Origin: Lipingzhangella_A rawalii
GTDB lineage: Bacteria > Actinomycetota > Actinomycetes > Streptosporangiales > Streptosporangiaceae
Reading direction: 5' to 3'
Assembly (NCBI RefSeq): GCF_031628175.1
Contig: NZ_JAVLVT010000009.1
Coordinates: 118,596 to 182,595 of the forward strand
Length of the DNA: 64,000 nucleotides
In this document: piece after piece, positions 46,001 through 54,188 of the stretch
How positions within the stretch are numbered: position 1 is the first letter of the stretch
How the letters are laid out: every line of letters begins with the position of its first letter
The notes under the pieces: model-generated
Database searches by the model: none
Seen by the model: only the letters and a program-made list of their open reading frames with translations
Told to the model about the DNA's origin: nothing
Translations under genes and position numbers: made by a program

Positions 46001-46741
46001 TCCATGATCCCCCCGAGGATTGGAGCTCCGATGACCTAACGTTCCGAACTCACCACCACGACCACCCTGTTCCGTGCCCCGCGCATGCCGTCGCCACCGG
46101 TTCCGTTGCCCTACCCCATAGTGCAAACACAGAATCCGCCCCCTCTCCACACCGCGCTGCCACTCCCCCAGACACGGCGTGCGAATTGCCACTTACGGTC
46201 GATATGGCAGCCAGTTTAACTGCACTCCTCATGCTGCTCATTGCTGCAATCCAAAACGTGGTGCCCCCACATCGGACATCTGGGACATGAGGTTCGATCG
46301 AACTAATTCCGAAGGTAATTCGGAGCCAACGACGACTACTCTCCGCAGTCAGTCCAGAGCAATACAAAATTCTCGAACGCCAGATTATCGGGGCATAGCA
46401 GATCGACAAATACAACAGAAAGCGCGTTAATGAACACGCTGCGTAGTTGATTACGATCTGATAGCAGACCGGTGCAGTCACTGGAGATTCTGGAACGGCC
46501 CGGGCGTGTCACGGCGTGTCACCAGGAACCGAAGCCCAGCCCGGATCCAGCTATCGCCCTGCTCCTGCTCCTGGGTGCCACGACCGGACCGGACGAAGGC
46601 CCGGACCACAACGACTCCGGCGATGGACACCAGAACCGTACGGTCCGGCCACGCCCCGTCCCGGTAGCCGCTCAAGCGCGGCCACCGCACAGACATGCGG
46701 CGAGACGCGGCGGGACCTAACGTGCCTCGGGACTGGCTCGG
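46001..46741. other. 741-base gap with a low-G+C core
   Basis: I support no gene here. Bases 46201-46440 contain 118 G/C of 240 (49 percent), far below the rest of the window. Notable structures are the perfect palindrome GTTCGATCGAAC (46292-46303) and TCCGAA-GGTAA-TTCGGA just after it. Open frames on both strands are unlike any family I know. It may be foreign DNA or a regulatory zone for the HD-GYP operon. Confidence 0.55.
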
Positions 46742-47023
46742 TCAGGTGCTGCGCTCGCGCTGGTTGGCGTCATCCCGGGCCTGAGCGAGCCGGTTCATCA
46801 CCTTGGCCCGCAGGTCCGCGGGCACAGGATCGTGCCCACAGTGTTTCGCCACCAGACGCTTCACCGCCTCCTCCAGCCCGTACTCGCGCAGGCAGGGGGC
46901 ACACTCGTCCAGATGGGCGCGAATCTCGGTGCAGCTGATCTCCGCCAGTTCCCCGTCCAGGTAGGCATAGACCTGTTCCAGCACCGTGCTGCACGGCGTG
47001 TCATGTGGATCGGTACAGTTCAT
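46742..47023 (-). CDS. rsrA: Zinc-binding anti-sigma factor RsrA (RshA)
   Basis: A 93-residue ZAS-family anti-sigma factor that holds SigR under reducing conditions and releases it on disulfide formation. The zinc ligands C11, H37, C41 and C44 fall exactly where they do in Streptomyces RsrA (HLDECAPC = H-x3-C-x2-C). Further cysteines are C3, C31 and one in KHCGHD. Starting ATG 47023 overlaps the sigR stop as ATGA, giving stoichiometric translation. No hydrophobic segment, so it is cytoplasmic. Confidence is high because motif and partner agree. Confidence 0.95.
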   Translation of the reverse strand: MNCTDPHDTPCSTVLEQVYAYLDGELAEISCTEIRAHLDECAPCLREYGLEEAVKRLVAKHCGHDPVPADLRAKVMNRLAQARDDANQRERST

Positions 47024-47643
47024 GACACGGCTCCTCGCTGATGCGACGAATCCCGAGAGGCGCCACCGGCCCCCACGCCCCGGTCCCGCGCGTAGGACTC
47101 CAGCATCGTGCGAAGCTGGCGCCGCCCGCGATGCAGCCGCGACATGACGGTGCCGATTGGCGTGTCCATGATCTCAGCGACCTCCTTGTACGCGAAGCCC
47201 TCGACATCCGCGAGGTACACCGCGATCCGAAAGTCCTGTGGCAGTTCCTGAAGAGCGCGCTTGACATCGGTGTCGGGGAGGTGTTCCAGGGCCTCCGCCT
47301 CGGCCGACTTCAGCCCACTCGAGGAGTGCGAGGCTGCCTGGGCGAGCTGCCAGTCCTCAACCTCCTCGGTCCCCGCCTGACGTGGCTCCCGCTGCTTCTT
47401 CCGGTAGGAGTTGATGAAGGTGTTCGTCAGGATGCGGTACAACCACGCCTTGAGGTTCGTCCCCGGTGTGTACTGGTGGAACGACGCGTAGGCTTTAGCG
47501 AACGTCTCTTGGACCAGGTCCTCGGCATCTGCGGGGTTGCGGGTCATCCGCAGTGCCGCCGAGTACATCTGGTCCAGAAAGGGCAGCGCGTCGCGCTCGA
47601 ACCGCGCCCCCTGCTCGTCGACTGTCTCCTGGCCTTGACTCAA
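47020..47643 (-). CDS. sigR: Thiol-oxidative-stress sigma factor SigR (SigH)
   Basis: A 207-residue ECF sigma factor nearly identical in its core to Streptomyces SigR: FERDALPFLDQMYSAALRMTR, ADAEDLVQETFAKAYASFH, LKAWLYRILTNTFINSYRKK (region 2) and FRIAVYLADVEGFAYKEVAEIM with GTVMSRLHRGRRQLR (region 4). It turns on thioredoxin and mycothiol genes under disulfide stress. mshB in this window would be a natural target. I take TTG 47643 as the start, with AAGGAGG 9 bases upstream. The frame stays open to 47784, so a longer form, as known for Streptomyces SigR, is possible. A GGAAC-N17-GTC sequence (47792-47768) is a weak match to the SigR promoter. Confidence 0.93.
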   Translation of the reverse strand: MSQGQETVDEQGARFERDALPFLDQMYSAALRMTRNPADAEDLVQETFAKAYASFHQYTPGTNLKAWLYRILTNTFINSYRKKQREPRQAGTEEVEDWQLAQAASHSSSGLKSAEAEALEHLPDTDVKRALQELPQDFRIAVYLADVEGFAYKEVAEIMDTPIGTVMSRLHRGRRQLRTMLESYARDRGVGAGGASRDSSHQRGAVS

Positions 47644-47969
47644 GCCCTCCGGCCTCCTTGTAGTGGTACCCCTTCGGGCAACCGTAGCCTCACCATATGT
47701 CGGCCGAGACACGACACGCACGCCAGGGCTGCGTGCGTCCTGCCCAGGGCATTCCTCCAGGACACCGGACGTACCGTGCGTCATCAGGTTCCCACCAATC
47801 CGCCGATGAATCGAACGCGGTGTTGCAGGGCAACAACGAGGACAGCGTCCGGATTCCCGGATTGGACGGCCAGGACGAATCCGTCTCCGAGATCCGGCCC
47901 AACGCGTGGGTGAAGCATGGGATAGTGCGGGTAAAACCCTGTTGGAGAGGTGTGGGGAGAGGAGTGAGC

Positions 47970-49124
47970 GTGCGTTCGTCCGCCCAGCCCAGGACAGATG
48001 CGGTCAGATCCCTGGACGGCTCAGACGTGGAGCTGCCCGAACAGCGCTCTCCGGCCGCCCACTTTTCCGCCATGGACTCGCTATCGGCGTACTGGCAGTT
48101 CTACTGGACTGTTGCCGGAGTCCAACTGACCCGCTGGCTACCCACCACCCCCGGACGCATCCTGGACCTCTCCGGACCGGACTTCCGTGGCACCCCCCGG
48201 GCCATTGCGGCCGGCCACGATGTGGTGCGGCTGCTGGGCAGTAGCGGAGTCGCCCCCGGGGCGGAACGTCCCGAGCTCCGGCTGGTCAACGGGCAAACCC
48301 CCGTCGCCCCCGACGCTCCCTCCGGACGCACGGCCTCCATCCGCTGCGACGAGACCTTCCTGCCGGCACTGGTCGATGGCTCCTTCGACGGTGTCGTCGC
48401 AGACAATCGGATCCTGTCCCAACACCTGGTGACCGAGGCCCTGTTGGCAGAGATCGCCCGGGTACTGCGCCCCGGTGGACGCACCCTGGTGTGCGTCGAC
48501 TCCGTGGTCCTCGGTATGGCGCTCCTGGCAGAACAGGACTGCTGGCCGGAACTGAGCCACGCCCCGGACGCCGACGTGTTGTTGGTCCCCTGGCCCGATG
48601 GCACCATCACACGCTGTTTCACAGTGGAGCAGTTGACGGAGGTGTTGGAGGAGGCCGGCCTCGAGCTCGAATGGGCACTCCCCCGAACCGTGCTGTCGGC
48701 CTCGACGGTGGAGACGATGGTCCATGCGGACCGCTCCGCCCTCCCCCGCCTGGTGGAGATGGAACTACAGGCGGCCGAAGGCGGCGATCACGTCGGTGTG
48801 CACCTCCTGGCCAGTGCCGTGAAACCGGCCCCCCGCTGCTGTTCAGCCGAGCCAGGCCAGCATGCGGCGCTCCGCCTCGGCGACGGCCGCCAGCGACACG
48901 TGCTCATGCTGGGTGTGGGCCAGGGTGGGCTCACCCGGCCCGTAATTCACGGCCGGCACCCCGATCTCGGACATGCGGGCCACATCGGTCCAGCCGAGCT
49001 TCGCCCGCGGCTGCTCCCCGATAGCCGCGACGAACGCCTCCGCCGCCGGATGGGTCAACCCGGGCCGTGCCGGCGGTGCCGCGTCGGTCACCGCGACGTC
49101 GAACCCGGTGAACACCTCCCGTAG
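47970..49124 (+). CDS. SAM methyltransferase-like protein with unusual antisense 3' end
   Basis: A 384-residue frame. Residues 40-285 look like a diverged class I methyltransferase. LTRWLPTTPGRILDLSGPDFRG replaces the glycine-rich SAM loop. VDGSFDGVVADNRILSQHLVTEALLAEIARVLRPGGRTLVCVD is the typical motif IV-V region. After about LLASAVKP (48820) the frame has no stop and runs 282 bases antisense into dapE, giving an Arg/Gly/Pro-rich tail with no character. Either the stop has been lost, or a small frameshift near 48820 hides it. GTG 47970 has AGGAG 5 bases upstream. It is divergent from sigR. Substrate unknown. Confidence 0.65.
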   Translation: MRSSAQPRTDAVRSLDGSDVELPEQRSPAAHFSAMDSLSAYWQFYWTVAGVQLTRWLPTTPGRILDLSGPDFRGTPRAIAAGHDVVRLLGSSGVAPGAERPELRLVNGQTPVAPDAPSGRTASIRCDETFLPALVDGSFDGVVADNRILSQHLVTEALLAEIARVLRPGGRTLVCVDSVVLGMALLAEQDCWPELSHAPDADVLLVPWPDGTITRCFTVEQLTEVLEEAGLELEWALPRTVLSASTVETMVHADRSALPRLVEMELQAAEGGDHVGVHLLASAVKPAPRCCSAEPGQHAALRLGDGRQRHVLMLGVGQGGLTRPVIHGRHPDLGHAGHIGPAELRPRLLPDSRDERLRRRMGQPGPCRRCRVGHRDVEPGEHLP

Positions 49125-49895
49125 GTGCTCCTCCGCCTCGGCGAGACTGCGATCCGGCGCGAACCGGTAGTTGACTGTGACCACGCACTCGTCCGGGATC
49201 ACATTGCCAGCGACACCGCCGGAGACCCACACCGCGTTGAGCCCCTCCTGGAACCGCAGCCCCTCGACCTCGGGCTGGCGGGGCTCATAGGCGTTGAGCA
49301 CGTCCAGAATCGCGCCGGCCCCGTGGATGGCGTTCTGGCCCATCCAACTGCGGGCACTGTGGGCACGGGCGCCGCGCGCGGTCACCGTGACCCGCATCGT
49401 GCCCTGGCAGCCGCCCTCGATCACCCCGCCGGTGGGCTCCAGGAGTACCGCGAAGTCCCCGGCCAGCCAGTCCCTCCGGGTGCGCGCGAGCCGCAGCAGC
49501 CCGTTGCTCTCGGCGTCGATCTCCTCACAGTCGTAAAACACGAATGTGAGGTCATGGATGGGCTCGGTGAGGAGCGCGGCCAGGCGCAGCTGCACGGCCA
49601 CCCCGGCCTTCATGTCGGAGGTGCCGCAGCCGTAGAGGGTGTCCCCCTCCACCCGGGAGGGCAGGTTGTTGGCCACCGGAACCGTATCGATGTGCCCGGC
49701 CAGCACCACCCTGCGCTCCCGGCCCAGATCGGTGCGGGCCACCACCGCGTCCCCGTCGCGATCCACGGTCAGGTGGTCGCAGCGCCGCAACGCCTGCTCG
49801 ATGGCATCGGCCAGCGCCCGCTCGCTGCCGCTGACCGACTCCGTGTCCACGATGTGGGCGGTGAGCGCGCCAACATCGGTGGTGAGATCCAGCAT
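48843..49895 (-). CDS. dapE: Succinyl-diaminopimelate desuccinylase
   Basis: A 350-residue M20 di-zinc amidohydrolase that releases succinate from N-succinyl-LL-DAP in lysine and peptidoglycan synthesis. Metal ligands and catalytic acids are visible: LAGHIDTVP (first His and Asp), GCGTSDMKAG, the general base in DCEEIDAESNG and a distal His in LAHTQHEHVSL. It matches the actinobacterial DapE branch. ATG 49895 has GGGAG a few bases upstream and lies 10 bases after dapD, so they are one operon. Its 3' end overlaps the convergent methyltransferase frame. Confidence 0.93.
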   Translation of the reverse strand: MLDLTTDVGALTAHIVDTESVSGSERALADAIEQALRRCDHLTVDRDGDAVVARTDLGRERRVVLAGHIDTVPVANNLPSRVEGDTLYGCGTSDMKAGVAVQLRLAALLTEPIHDLTFVFYDCEEIDAESNGLLRLARTRRDWLAGDFAVLLEPTGGVIEGGCQGTMRVTVTARGARAHSARSWMGQNAIHGAGAILDVLNAYEPRQPEVEGLRFQEGLNAVWVSGGVAGNVIPDECVVTVNYRFAPDRSLAEAEEHLREVFTGFDVAVTDAAPPARPGLTHPAAEAFVAAIGEQPRAKLGWTDVARMSEIGVPAVNYGPGEPTLAHTQHEHVSLAAVAEAERRMLAWLG

Positions 49896-49905
49896 GTGGC
49901 TCCCG

Positions 49906-50748
49906 TCAGGCGTTGACACCGTGCTCGCGGAGCATGTCGTTGAGTGCCAGCTTGTCGTGCTCGGCACCCTCCTCGATCCGCTTGAGCACCAGCAGGCACG
50001 GCATTCCGAAGTCGCCACCGGGGAAGCTCTTCACCCGATTCGCGGTGACACACACCGACCAGGCCGGGGCCTCACCCTGCGGCAGCTCCTCGCCGGTCTC
50101 GGCGTCGAACACGCGGGTGGACGAGGTGAGGATGGTGCCGGCGCCCAGCTTGGCGCCGCGGCGCACCCGGGCACCCTCCACGACCATGCTGCGCGAGCCG
50201 AGAAAGGCGTCATCCTCGACGACAACCGGGGACGCCTGCGGCGGCTCCAGAACCCCACCGATCCCGGCACCGCCGGAGACGTGCACGTTCTCGCCGACCT
50301 GGGCACAGGAACCGACCGTGGCCCACGTGTCGATCATGGTTCCGGAGCCGACATAGGCACCGAAATTGGTGAAGGAGGGCATCAACACCACGCCGGGGGC
50401 GAGGTAGGAGCCCCAACGGGCAATGGCTCCGGGCACCACCCGCACCCCGTCGAAGCGGCGCTTCAGCGGGATCCGGTCGTGGGTGTAGGCGTCGCCCATG
50501 CTGGACTCCTGCATCTCCAGCACGCGGAAGCTCAGCAGGATGGAACGCTTGGCGCGCTCGTCAACAACCACCGGCTGGCCGGGGGCCTCGGTGTCCACGA
50601 AGGCGACCCGGGCCTTTCCGGAGTCCAGGTCGTCGACGGCTTGAACGATGGTCGCCCGCGCGTCGGTGTCGGACGGGGTGATCTCCTGGCGCCGCTCCCA
50701 CAGCTCGTCAATGGCGGGCGGCAGTGGACTGGTGAACGTCGTGGTCAT
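49906..50748 (-). CDS. dapD: Tetrahydrodipicolinate N-succinyltransferase
   Basis: A 280-residue left-handed beta-helix acyltransferase, the step before DapC and DapE. The hexapeptide core includes VVPGAIARWGSYLAPGVVLMP, FTNFGAYVGSGTMIDTWATV and VGENVHVSGGAGIGGVLEPP. Actinobacterial DapD is of this length. Of the two candidate starts I prefer ATG 50748, because TAAGCT lies 8 bases upstream and no ribosome site precedes either. ATG 50754 is only 2 bases behind that hexamer. It is the first gene of a dapD-dapE operon and is divergent from the lysozyme-like gene at 50914. Confidence 0.95.
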   Translation of the reverse strand: MTTTFTSPLPPAIDELWERRQEITPSDTDARATIVQAVDDLDSGKARVAFVDTEAPGQPVVVDERAKRSILLSFRVLEMQESSMGDAYTHDRIPLKRRFDGVRVVPGAIARWGSYLAPGVVLMPSFTNFGAYVGSGTMIDTWATVGSCAQVGENVHVSGGAGIGGVLEPPQASPVVVEDDAFLGSRSMVVEGARVRRGAKLGAGTILTSSTRVFDAETGEELPQGEAPAWSVCVTANRVKSFPGGDFGMPCLLVLKRIEEGAEHDKLALNDMLREHGVNA

Positions 50749-50913
50749 GGGCATGCAGCTTAGTGGCTCCGCGGGTGGGTACTCGAACCGCGGCTGCGGG
50801 CTAGACCGCGTGGGTGCGCACCCCGCGTGGTCACGCCACCAGCCGCGCGCCCGAAAGGCCCCGGATCACGCGGACTAGGGACGGTTTCGCCGCAAGAGAG
50901 TACCCTGCGACAT

Positions 50914-51822
50914 GTGTCCGGTAACCGACGTGGACAGCGCAGCGGCGCCGGGCGACCCTGGGTCGCCCTCGGTGCGATCGCCCTGCTGGTGGGCCTGGCC
51001 GGCGCGGTCCTCGTGGCGGCCGTGTCCTACGTGTGGACCAGCCTCGGCCAGCTGGAACTGGAGCCCGCACCACCGACCGCGGGCTGCGTGGCACAAACCC
51101 CACGCGGCAGTGTGGAACTGGACGTGGAACAGGCGGCGAACGCGGCGACCGTAGGCGGGGTTGCCTTCGAGCACGACCTGCCGCGGGAGGCCGTGGTGAT
51201 CGCCTACGCGACCGTGTGGCAGGAGTCCACCTTCTACAACATCGAATTCGGGGACCGCGACTCGCTGGGGCTGTTCCAACAGCGCCCCTCGATGGACTGG
51301 GGAGAGCCCGAGGATCTTGTGGATCCGGTGTATGCCAGCGACGCCTTCTACACCGAGCTGGCCGAGGTCGAGGACTATCTGGACCTGCCGGTGTACGAGG
51401 CCGCTCAGGAGGTGCAGCGCAGCGCGGACGGCTTCGCCTATGACCAGCATGAGGACCGTTCGGCCGTGATGGCCGAGGCGTTCACGGGGGCCGAGGGTCC
51501 GGCAGTGTCCTGCTGGTTCGACCGGGACAGTGAGCCGGTCGGTCAGGCCGAGGTCGTTCCTGGACCCGAGGCGGCCGCGGCGGAGCTGGAGCGGGTGTTC
51601 GGGGTGGCCCCAGACGCGGTGCCCGAGATCCGCGCTGACGCTGACGAGCCCCAGACCGGGGATCTGGGCTGGGCGATGGCACTGTGGGCGGTCAGCCACG
51701 CGCAGGTGTACGAACTGGAACGGGTGTCCTACGGCGAGATGCGGTGGCGAGCCGATGACGCGCATGCCGGTTGGACCGAACGCGAGGATCCGCTGCCCGA
51801 GGGGGAGCTGCTTTTGGACTGA
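50914..51822 (+). CDS. Membrane-anchored lysozyme-like protein of the dap locus
   Basis: A 302-residue protein. One membrane segment near residues 18-42 (WVALGAIALLVGLAGAVLVAA) puts the rest outside. The extracellular part includes AVVIAYATVWQESTFYNIEFG and DRDSLGLFQQRPSMDWG, a pattern of lytic-transglycosylase/lysozyme folds (Glu in QES, then GLFQQRPS). In databases the homologues are, as I recall, often mislabelled heavy metal transporters and lie in the same dapD-dapC context. GTG 50914 follows TACCCT (50901-50906) by 7 bases, the leaderless pattern. It may cut or remodel peptidoglycan. Catalysis is unproven. Confidence 0.72.
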   Translation: MSGNRRGQRSGAGRPWVALGAIALLVGLAGAVLVAAVSYVWTSLGQLELEPAPPTAGCVAQTPRGSVELDVEQAANAATVGGVAFEHDLPREAVVIAYATVWQESTFYNIEFGDRDSLGLFQQRPSMDWGEPEDLVDPVYASDAFYTELAEVEDYLDLPVYEAAQEVQRSADGFAYDQHEDRSAVMAEAFTGAEGPAVSCWFDRDSEPVGQAEVVPGPEAAAAELERVFGVAPDAVPEIRADADEPQTGDLGWAMALWAVSHAQVYELERVSYGEMRWRADDAHAGWTEREDPLPEGELLLD

Positions 51823-51884
51823 GCCGTCCCGGCGGTGCGCGGGCTGGTAGCACCTGGTGCCCGTAATCACGCACTCGCCGGCGC

Positions 51885-51938
51885 CGTTTCGGCCGCCGGC
51901 GGCGTGGCGCCCTGGGGGCGCTCCCCCGCACGACGGCC
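51885..51938 (-). repeat. Dispersed intergenic palindromic element, copy 2 (inverted, short)
   Basis: Read on the minus strand this copy gives TTGGCCGTCGTGCGGGGGAG, then GCGCCCCCAGGGCGCCACG and CCGCCGGCGGCCGAAACGGC. Both ends match copies 1 and 3. About 25 internal bases are missing. Confidence 0.6.
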
Positions 51939-52110
51939 AACAGGGCGTGCGGGCGCTGTGGAGGCACTTCAGCCTCGCCAGGCAAACCCCCGCACCACGG
52001 CCCAACGGGCCGGGTGGGTAATGCCACCCAACACGGAGGGTGTCACCCCGCCCACACGGACAACTACCTCCCCGCACCGAAACACCCCCGCACCACCCAA
52101 CAAGCCCGCT

Positions 52111-52201
52111 GGCCGTTGTGCGGGGAAGCGCCCCGGGAACAGGGCACCACCAGGGACCACCACGGCGCGACGCCGCCAGCGGCCACCACGGCGCCTACGG
52201 G
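52111..52201 (+). repeat. Dispersed intergenic palindromic element, copy 3
   Basis: This copy starts TGGCCGTTGTGCGGGGAAGC, continues GGGACCACCACGGCGCGACG and ends GCGGCCACCACGGCGCCTAC. It is in the same orientation as copy 1 (12645). Mismatches are scattered, so the copies are old. Confidence 0.65.
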
Positions 52202-52328
52202 CGCGTACGCACCGCCACCTCAATCCCCCGGCGGGCCGTGTAACTGTGGCCCGGATGTCCTTCGTGCCACCCAGTGCATGTCCGCCCCAGGCAGCCTCGC
52301 TCCCAGAACGCGACGCCGGCGGCCACCA

Positions 52329-53444
52329 CTAGCGCAGTGTGGCCAGGCGCTGCACCGCGGCACGAATCCGCTCGTCGGTGGCGGTGAATGCCACCCGTAC
52401 GTGGTTGGCGCCCGCGGGGCCGTAAAAATCGCCGGGTGCGACCAGGATGCCGTGGTCGGCCAGCAGCTTCACCGACGCCCAGGCGTCCCGTTCGGGGTGG
52501 GACACCCACAGGTACAGGCCCGCCTCGGAGTGGGTGACCTGCCAACCGGCCTCGACCAGTGCGGTGCGCAGTGCCGCCCGCCGTTCGGCGTAGCGCTCCC
52601 GCTGCTGCCGGGCATGGTCCTCATCGGCGAGTGCGGCCCGCAGGGCGGCCTGGACCGGCGCGGGCACGATCATGCCGGCCTGTTTGCGCACCGCCAGCAG
52701 TTCGGCCACCAGCTCGGCGTCCCCGGTGACGAAGCCGGCGCGGTAGCCCGCCAGGTTGGACCGCTTCGACAGCGAGTGCACCGCCAGCAGGTTGGCATGC
52801 GAGTCCCCGCACACCTGGGGATGCAGAATCGAGGTGGGGGCCGTGCCGTCCCAGCCGAGATCGAGGTAGCACTCGTCCGAAGCGAGGATCGCGCCGGTTT
52901 CCCGGGCCCAGGACACCAGCTTGCGCAGGTGGTCCACCGGCAGGACCCGGCCGGTGGGGTTCGCGGGTGTGTTGATCCACAGCAGGGGCACCCGGGCCGG
53001 CCCCAGCTGGGTGAGGCTGTCCGCCGGCAGCGGTTCGGCCCCGGCCAGGCGGATTCCGATGTCGTAGCTGGGATAGGCCAGCTCGGGGTGGCCCACGACG
53101 TCGCCCGCGCCGAGCCCCAACAGTGTCGGCAGCCAGGACACGAGCTCCTTGGAACCGATCGTCGGCAGCACCGCCGACGGCTCCACCTGCACGCCGTGCT
53201 GGCGGTCGAGCCACTCGGCGACGGTGGCGCGCAGCTCCGGAGTACCGTGGGTGGCGGGATAGCCGGGCGCGTCGGCCGCGGCCGCCAGGGCGGACTGGAG
53301 GGCGGGCGGGACCGGATCCACCGGAGTGCCAATGGACAGGTCCACGATGCCGTCCGGGTGAGCCCCGGCACGGCTGCGATAGGGGTTCAGACGATCCCAG
53401 GGGAACGTGGGGAGCCGATCCACGACGCTGCGGCGCTGCGGCAT
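52329..53444 (-). CDS. dapC: Succinyl-diaminopimelate transaminase (dap-cluster type)
   Basis: A 371-residue PLP aminotransferase of the actinobacterial DapC type (Rv1178). It transfers an amino group to N-succinyl-2-amino-6-ketopimelate. The PLP lysine is in AVHSLSKRSNLAGYRAGF. LWINTPANPTGRVLP and LASDECYLDLGWDG bind the cofactor. The N-terminus FPWDRLNPYRSRAGAHPDGIVDLSIGTPVDP is characteristic. ATG 53444 has AGGAAG 9 bases upstream. It follows fdxA on the same strand (208 bases), as in mycobacteria and Streptomyces. With dapD and dapE nearby this is the better DapC candidate of the window. Confidence 0.93.
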   Translation of the reverse strand: MPQRRSVVDRLPTFPWDRLNPYRSRAGAHPDGIVDLSIGTPVDPVPPALQSALAAAADAPGYPATHGTPELRATVAEWLDRQHGVQVEPSAVLPTIGSKELVSWLPTLLGLGAGDVVGHPELAYPSYDIGIRLAGAEPLPADSLTQLGPARVPLLWINTPANPTGRVLPVDHLRKLVSWARETGAILASDECYLDLGWDGTAPTSILHPQVCGDSHANLLAVHSLSKRSNLAGYRAGFVTGDAELVAELLAVRKQAGMIVPAPVQAALRAALADEDHARQQRERYAERRAALRTALVEAGWQVTHSEAGLYLWVSHPERDAWASVKLLADHGILVAPGDFYGPAGANHVRVAFTATDERIRAAVQRLATLR

Positions 53445-53651
53445 CCGGGCCTGCTTCCTGTCTTGGTGTGGTCCTCGTGGTCGTCGCTGGTGGTCCGCGA
53501 ACGTCGTCGGTTGGCCCACCGGCGTGGTTGGACAGGCCGACAGGCCGCGCCCGCCGGCCCGGTTCGCGAGCCGGCGGACGGCGGTCCCGTATTCGCCGGG
53601 TGGGCCGCGACCACCGGCGCCGCTAGGGCTCCGTCAGGTCACGACCCGAGG

Positions 53652-53975
53652 TCACTCCTCGCCGCGCGGCGAAAGTGCGGCAACGATTGGATGGTCCCGA
53701 TCGATTTTGCCGACCTTGGACGCGCCGCCCGGGGAGCCGACCTCGTCGAAGAACTCAACGTTGGCCTTGTAGAACTCCGACCACTGCTCCGGCAGGTCAT
53801 CTTCGTAGTAGATGGCCTCCACGGGGCATACCGGCTCGCAGGCGCCGCAGTCGACGCATTCGTCGGGGTGGATGTAGAGCATGCGATTGCCCTCGTAGAT
53901 GCAATCGACTGGGCACTCATCGATGCAGCCCTTGTCGAGCACATCGACGCATGGCTCCGCGATGACGTAGGTCAC
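53652..53975 (-). CDS. fdxA: Seven-iron ferredoxin (3Fe-4S/4Fe-4S)
   Basis: A 107-residue FdxA/FdxC-type ferredoxin. The N-terminal cluster region reads VIAEPCVDVLDKGCIDECPVD and the second CVDCGACEPVCPVEAIYYEDD. In this family the first set binds [3Fe-4S] because one Cys is replaced. GTG 53975 has GAGGAG 6 bases upstream. The frame continues upstream without conservation. It lies upstream of dapC, a long-standing actinobacterial gene order (Rv1177-Rv1178). It serves as an electron carrier, partner unknown. Confidence 0.95.
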   Translation of the reverse strand: MTYVIAEPCVDVLDKGCIDECPVDCIYEGNRMLYIHPDECVDCGACEPVCPVEAIYYEDDLPEQWSEFYKANVEFFDEVGSPGGASKVGKIDRDHPIVAALSPRGEE

Positions 53976-54188
53976 CTCGTACTCCTCTTCGGTCGTCGCA
54001 GCGTGGACCGCGTATTCCCCCGCCGTGGCGTATTCTGGCGTACTCGACCCGCACTTGTTCGTGCGGGCTCCGAGCGCCACAACGGACCGGTGCCTCCCTG
54101 GGGCTCGGTGAGCCGCGACAGTGGCTCCACAGCACCCAGTATGGCCCTGGTCCCGCCCTTACGCCTAACCGGGGGGAGGCAAGTCGCG

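Larger units (their letters stand above)
51823..52328. other. 506-base convergent gap containing two repeat copies
   Basis: No supported gene. It contains two copies of the dispersed palindromic element in opposite orientation (51885-51938 and 52111-52201), plus A/C-rich sequence (CACCCAAC, CCCGCACC repeats) between them. Together they could form a large imperfect stem of about 300 bases. Confidence 0.55.

Noticed and set aside
46050..46481. 143-codon minus-strand frame across the low-G+C segment
   Set aside because: The translation is Cys/Trp/Ser-rich without pattern and crosses a likely promoter region.
46478..46696. 72-codon minus-strand frame just downstream of rsrA
   Set aside because: No ribosome site, no homology I recognise, and a composition like shadow frames. 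Context alone is not enough.
47768..47792. SigR autoregulatory promoter GGAAC-N17-GTC
   Set aside because: It differs from GGAAT-N18-GTT in both boxes and in spacing, so it is mentioned only as a weak possibility under sigR.
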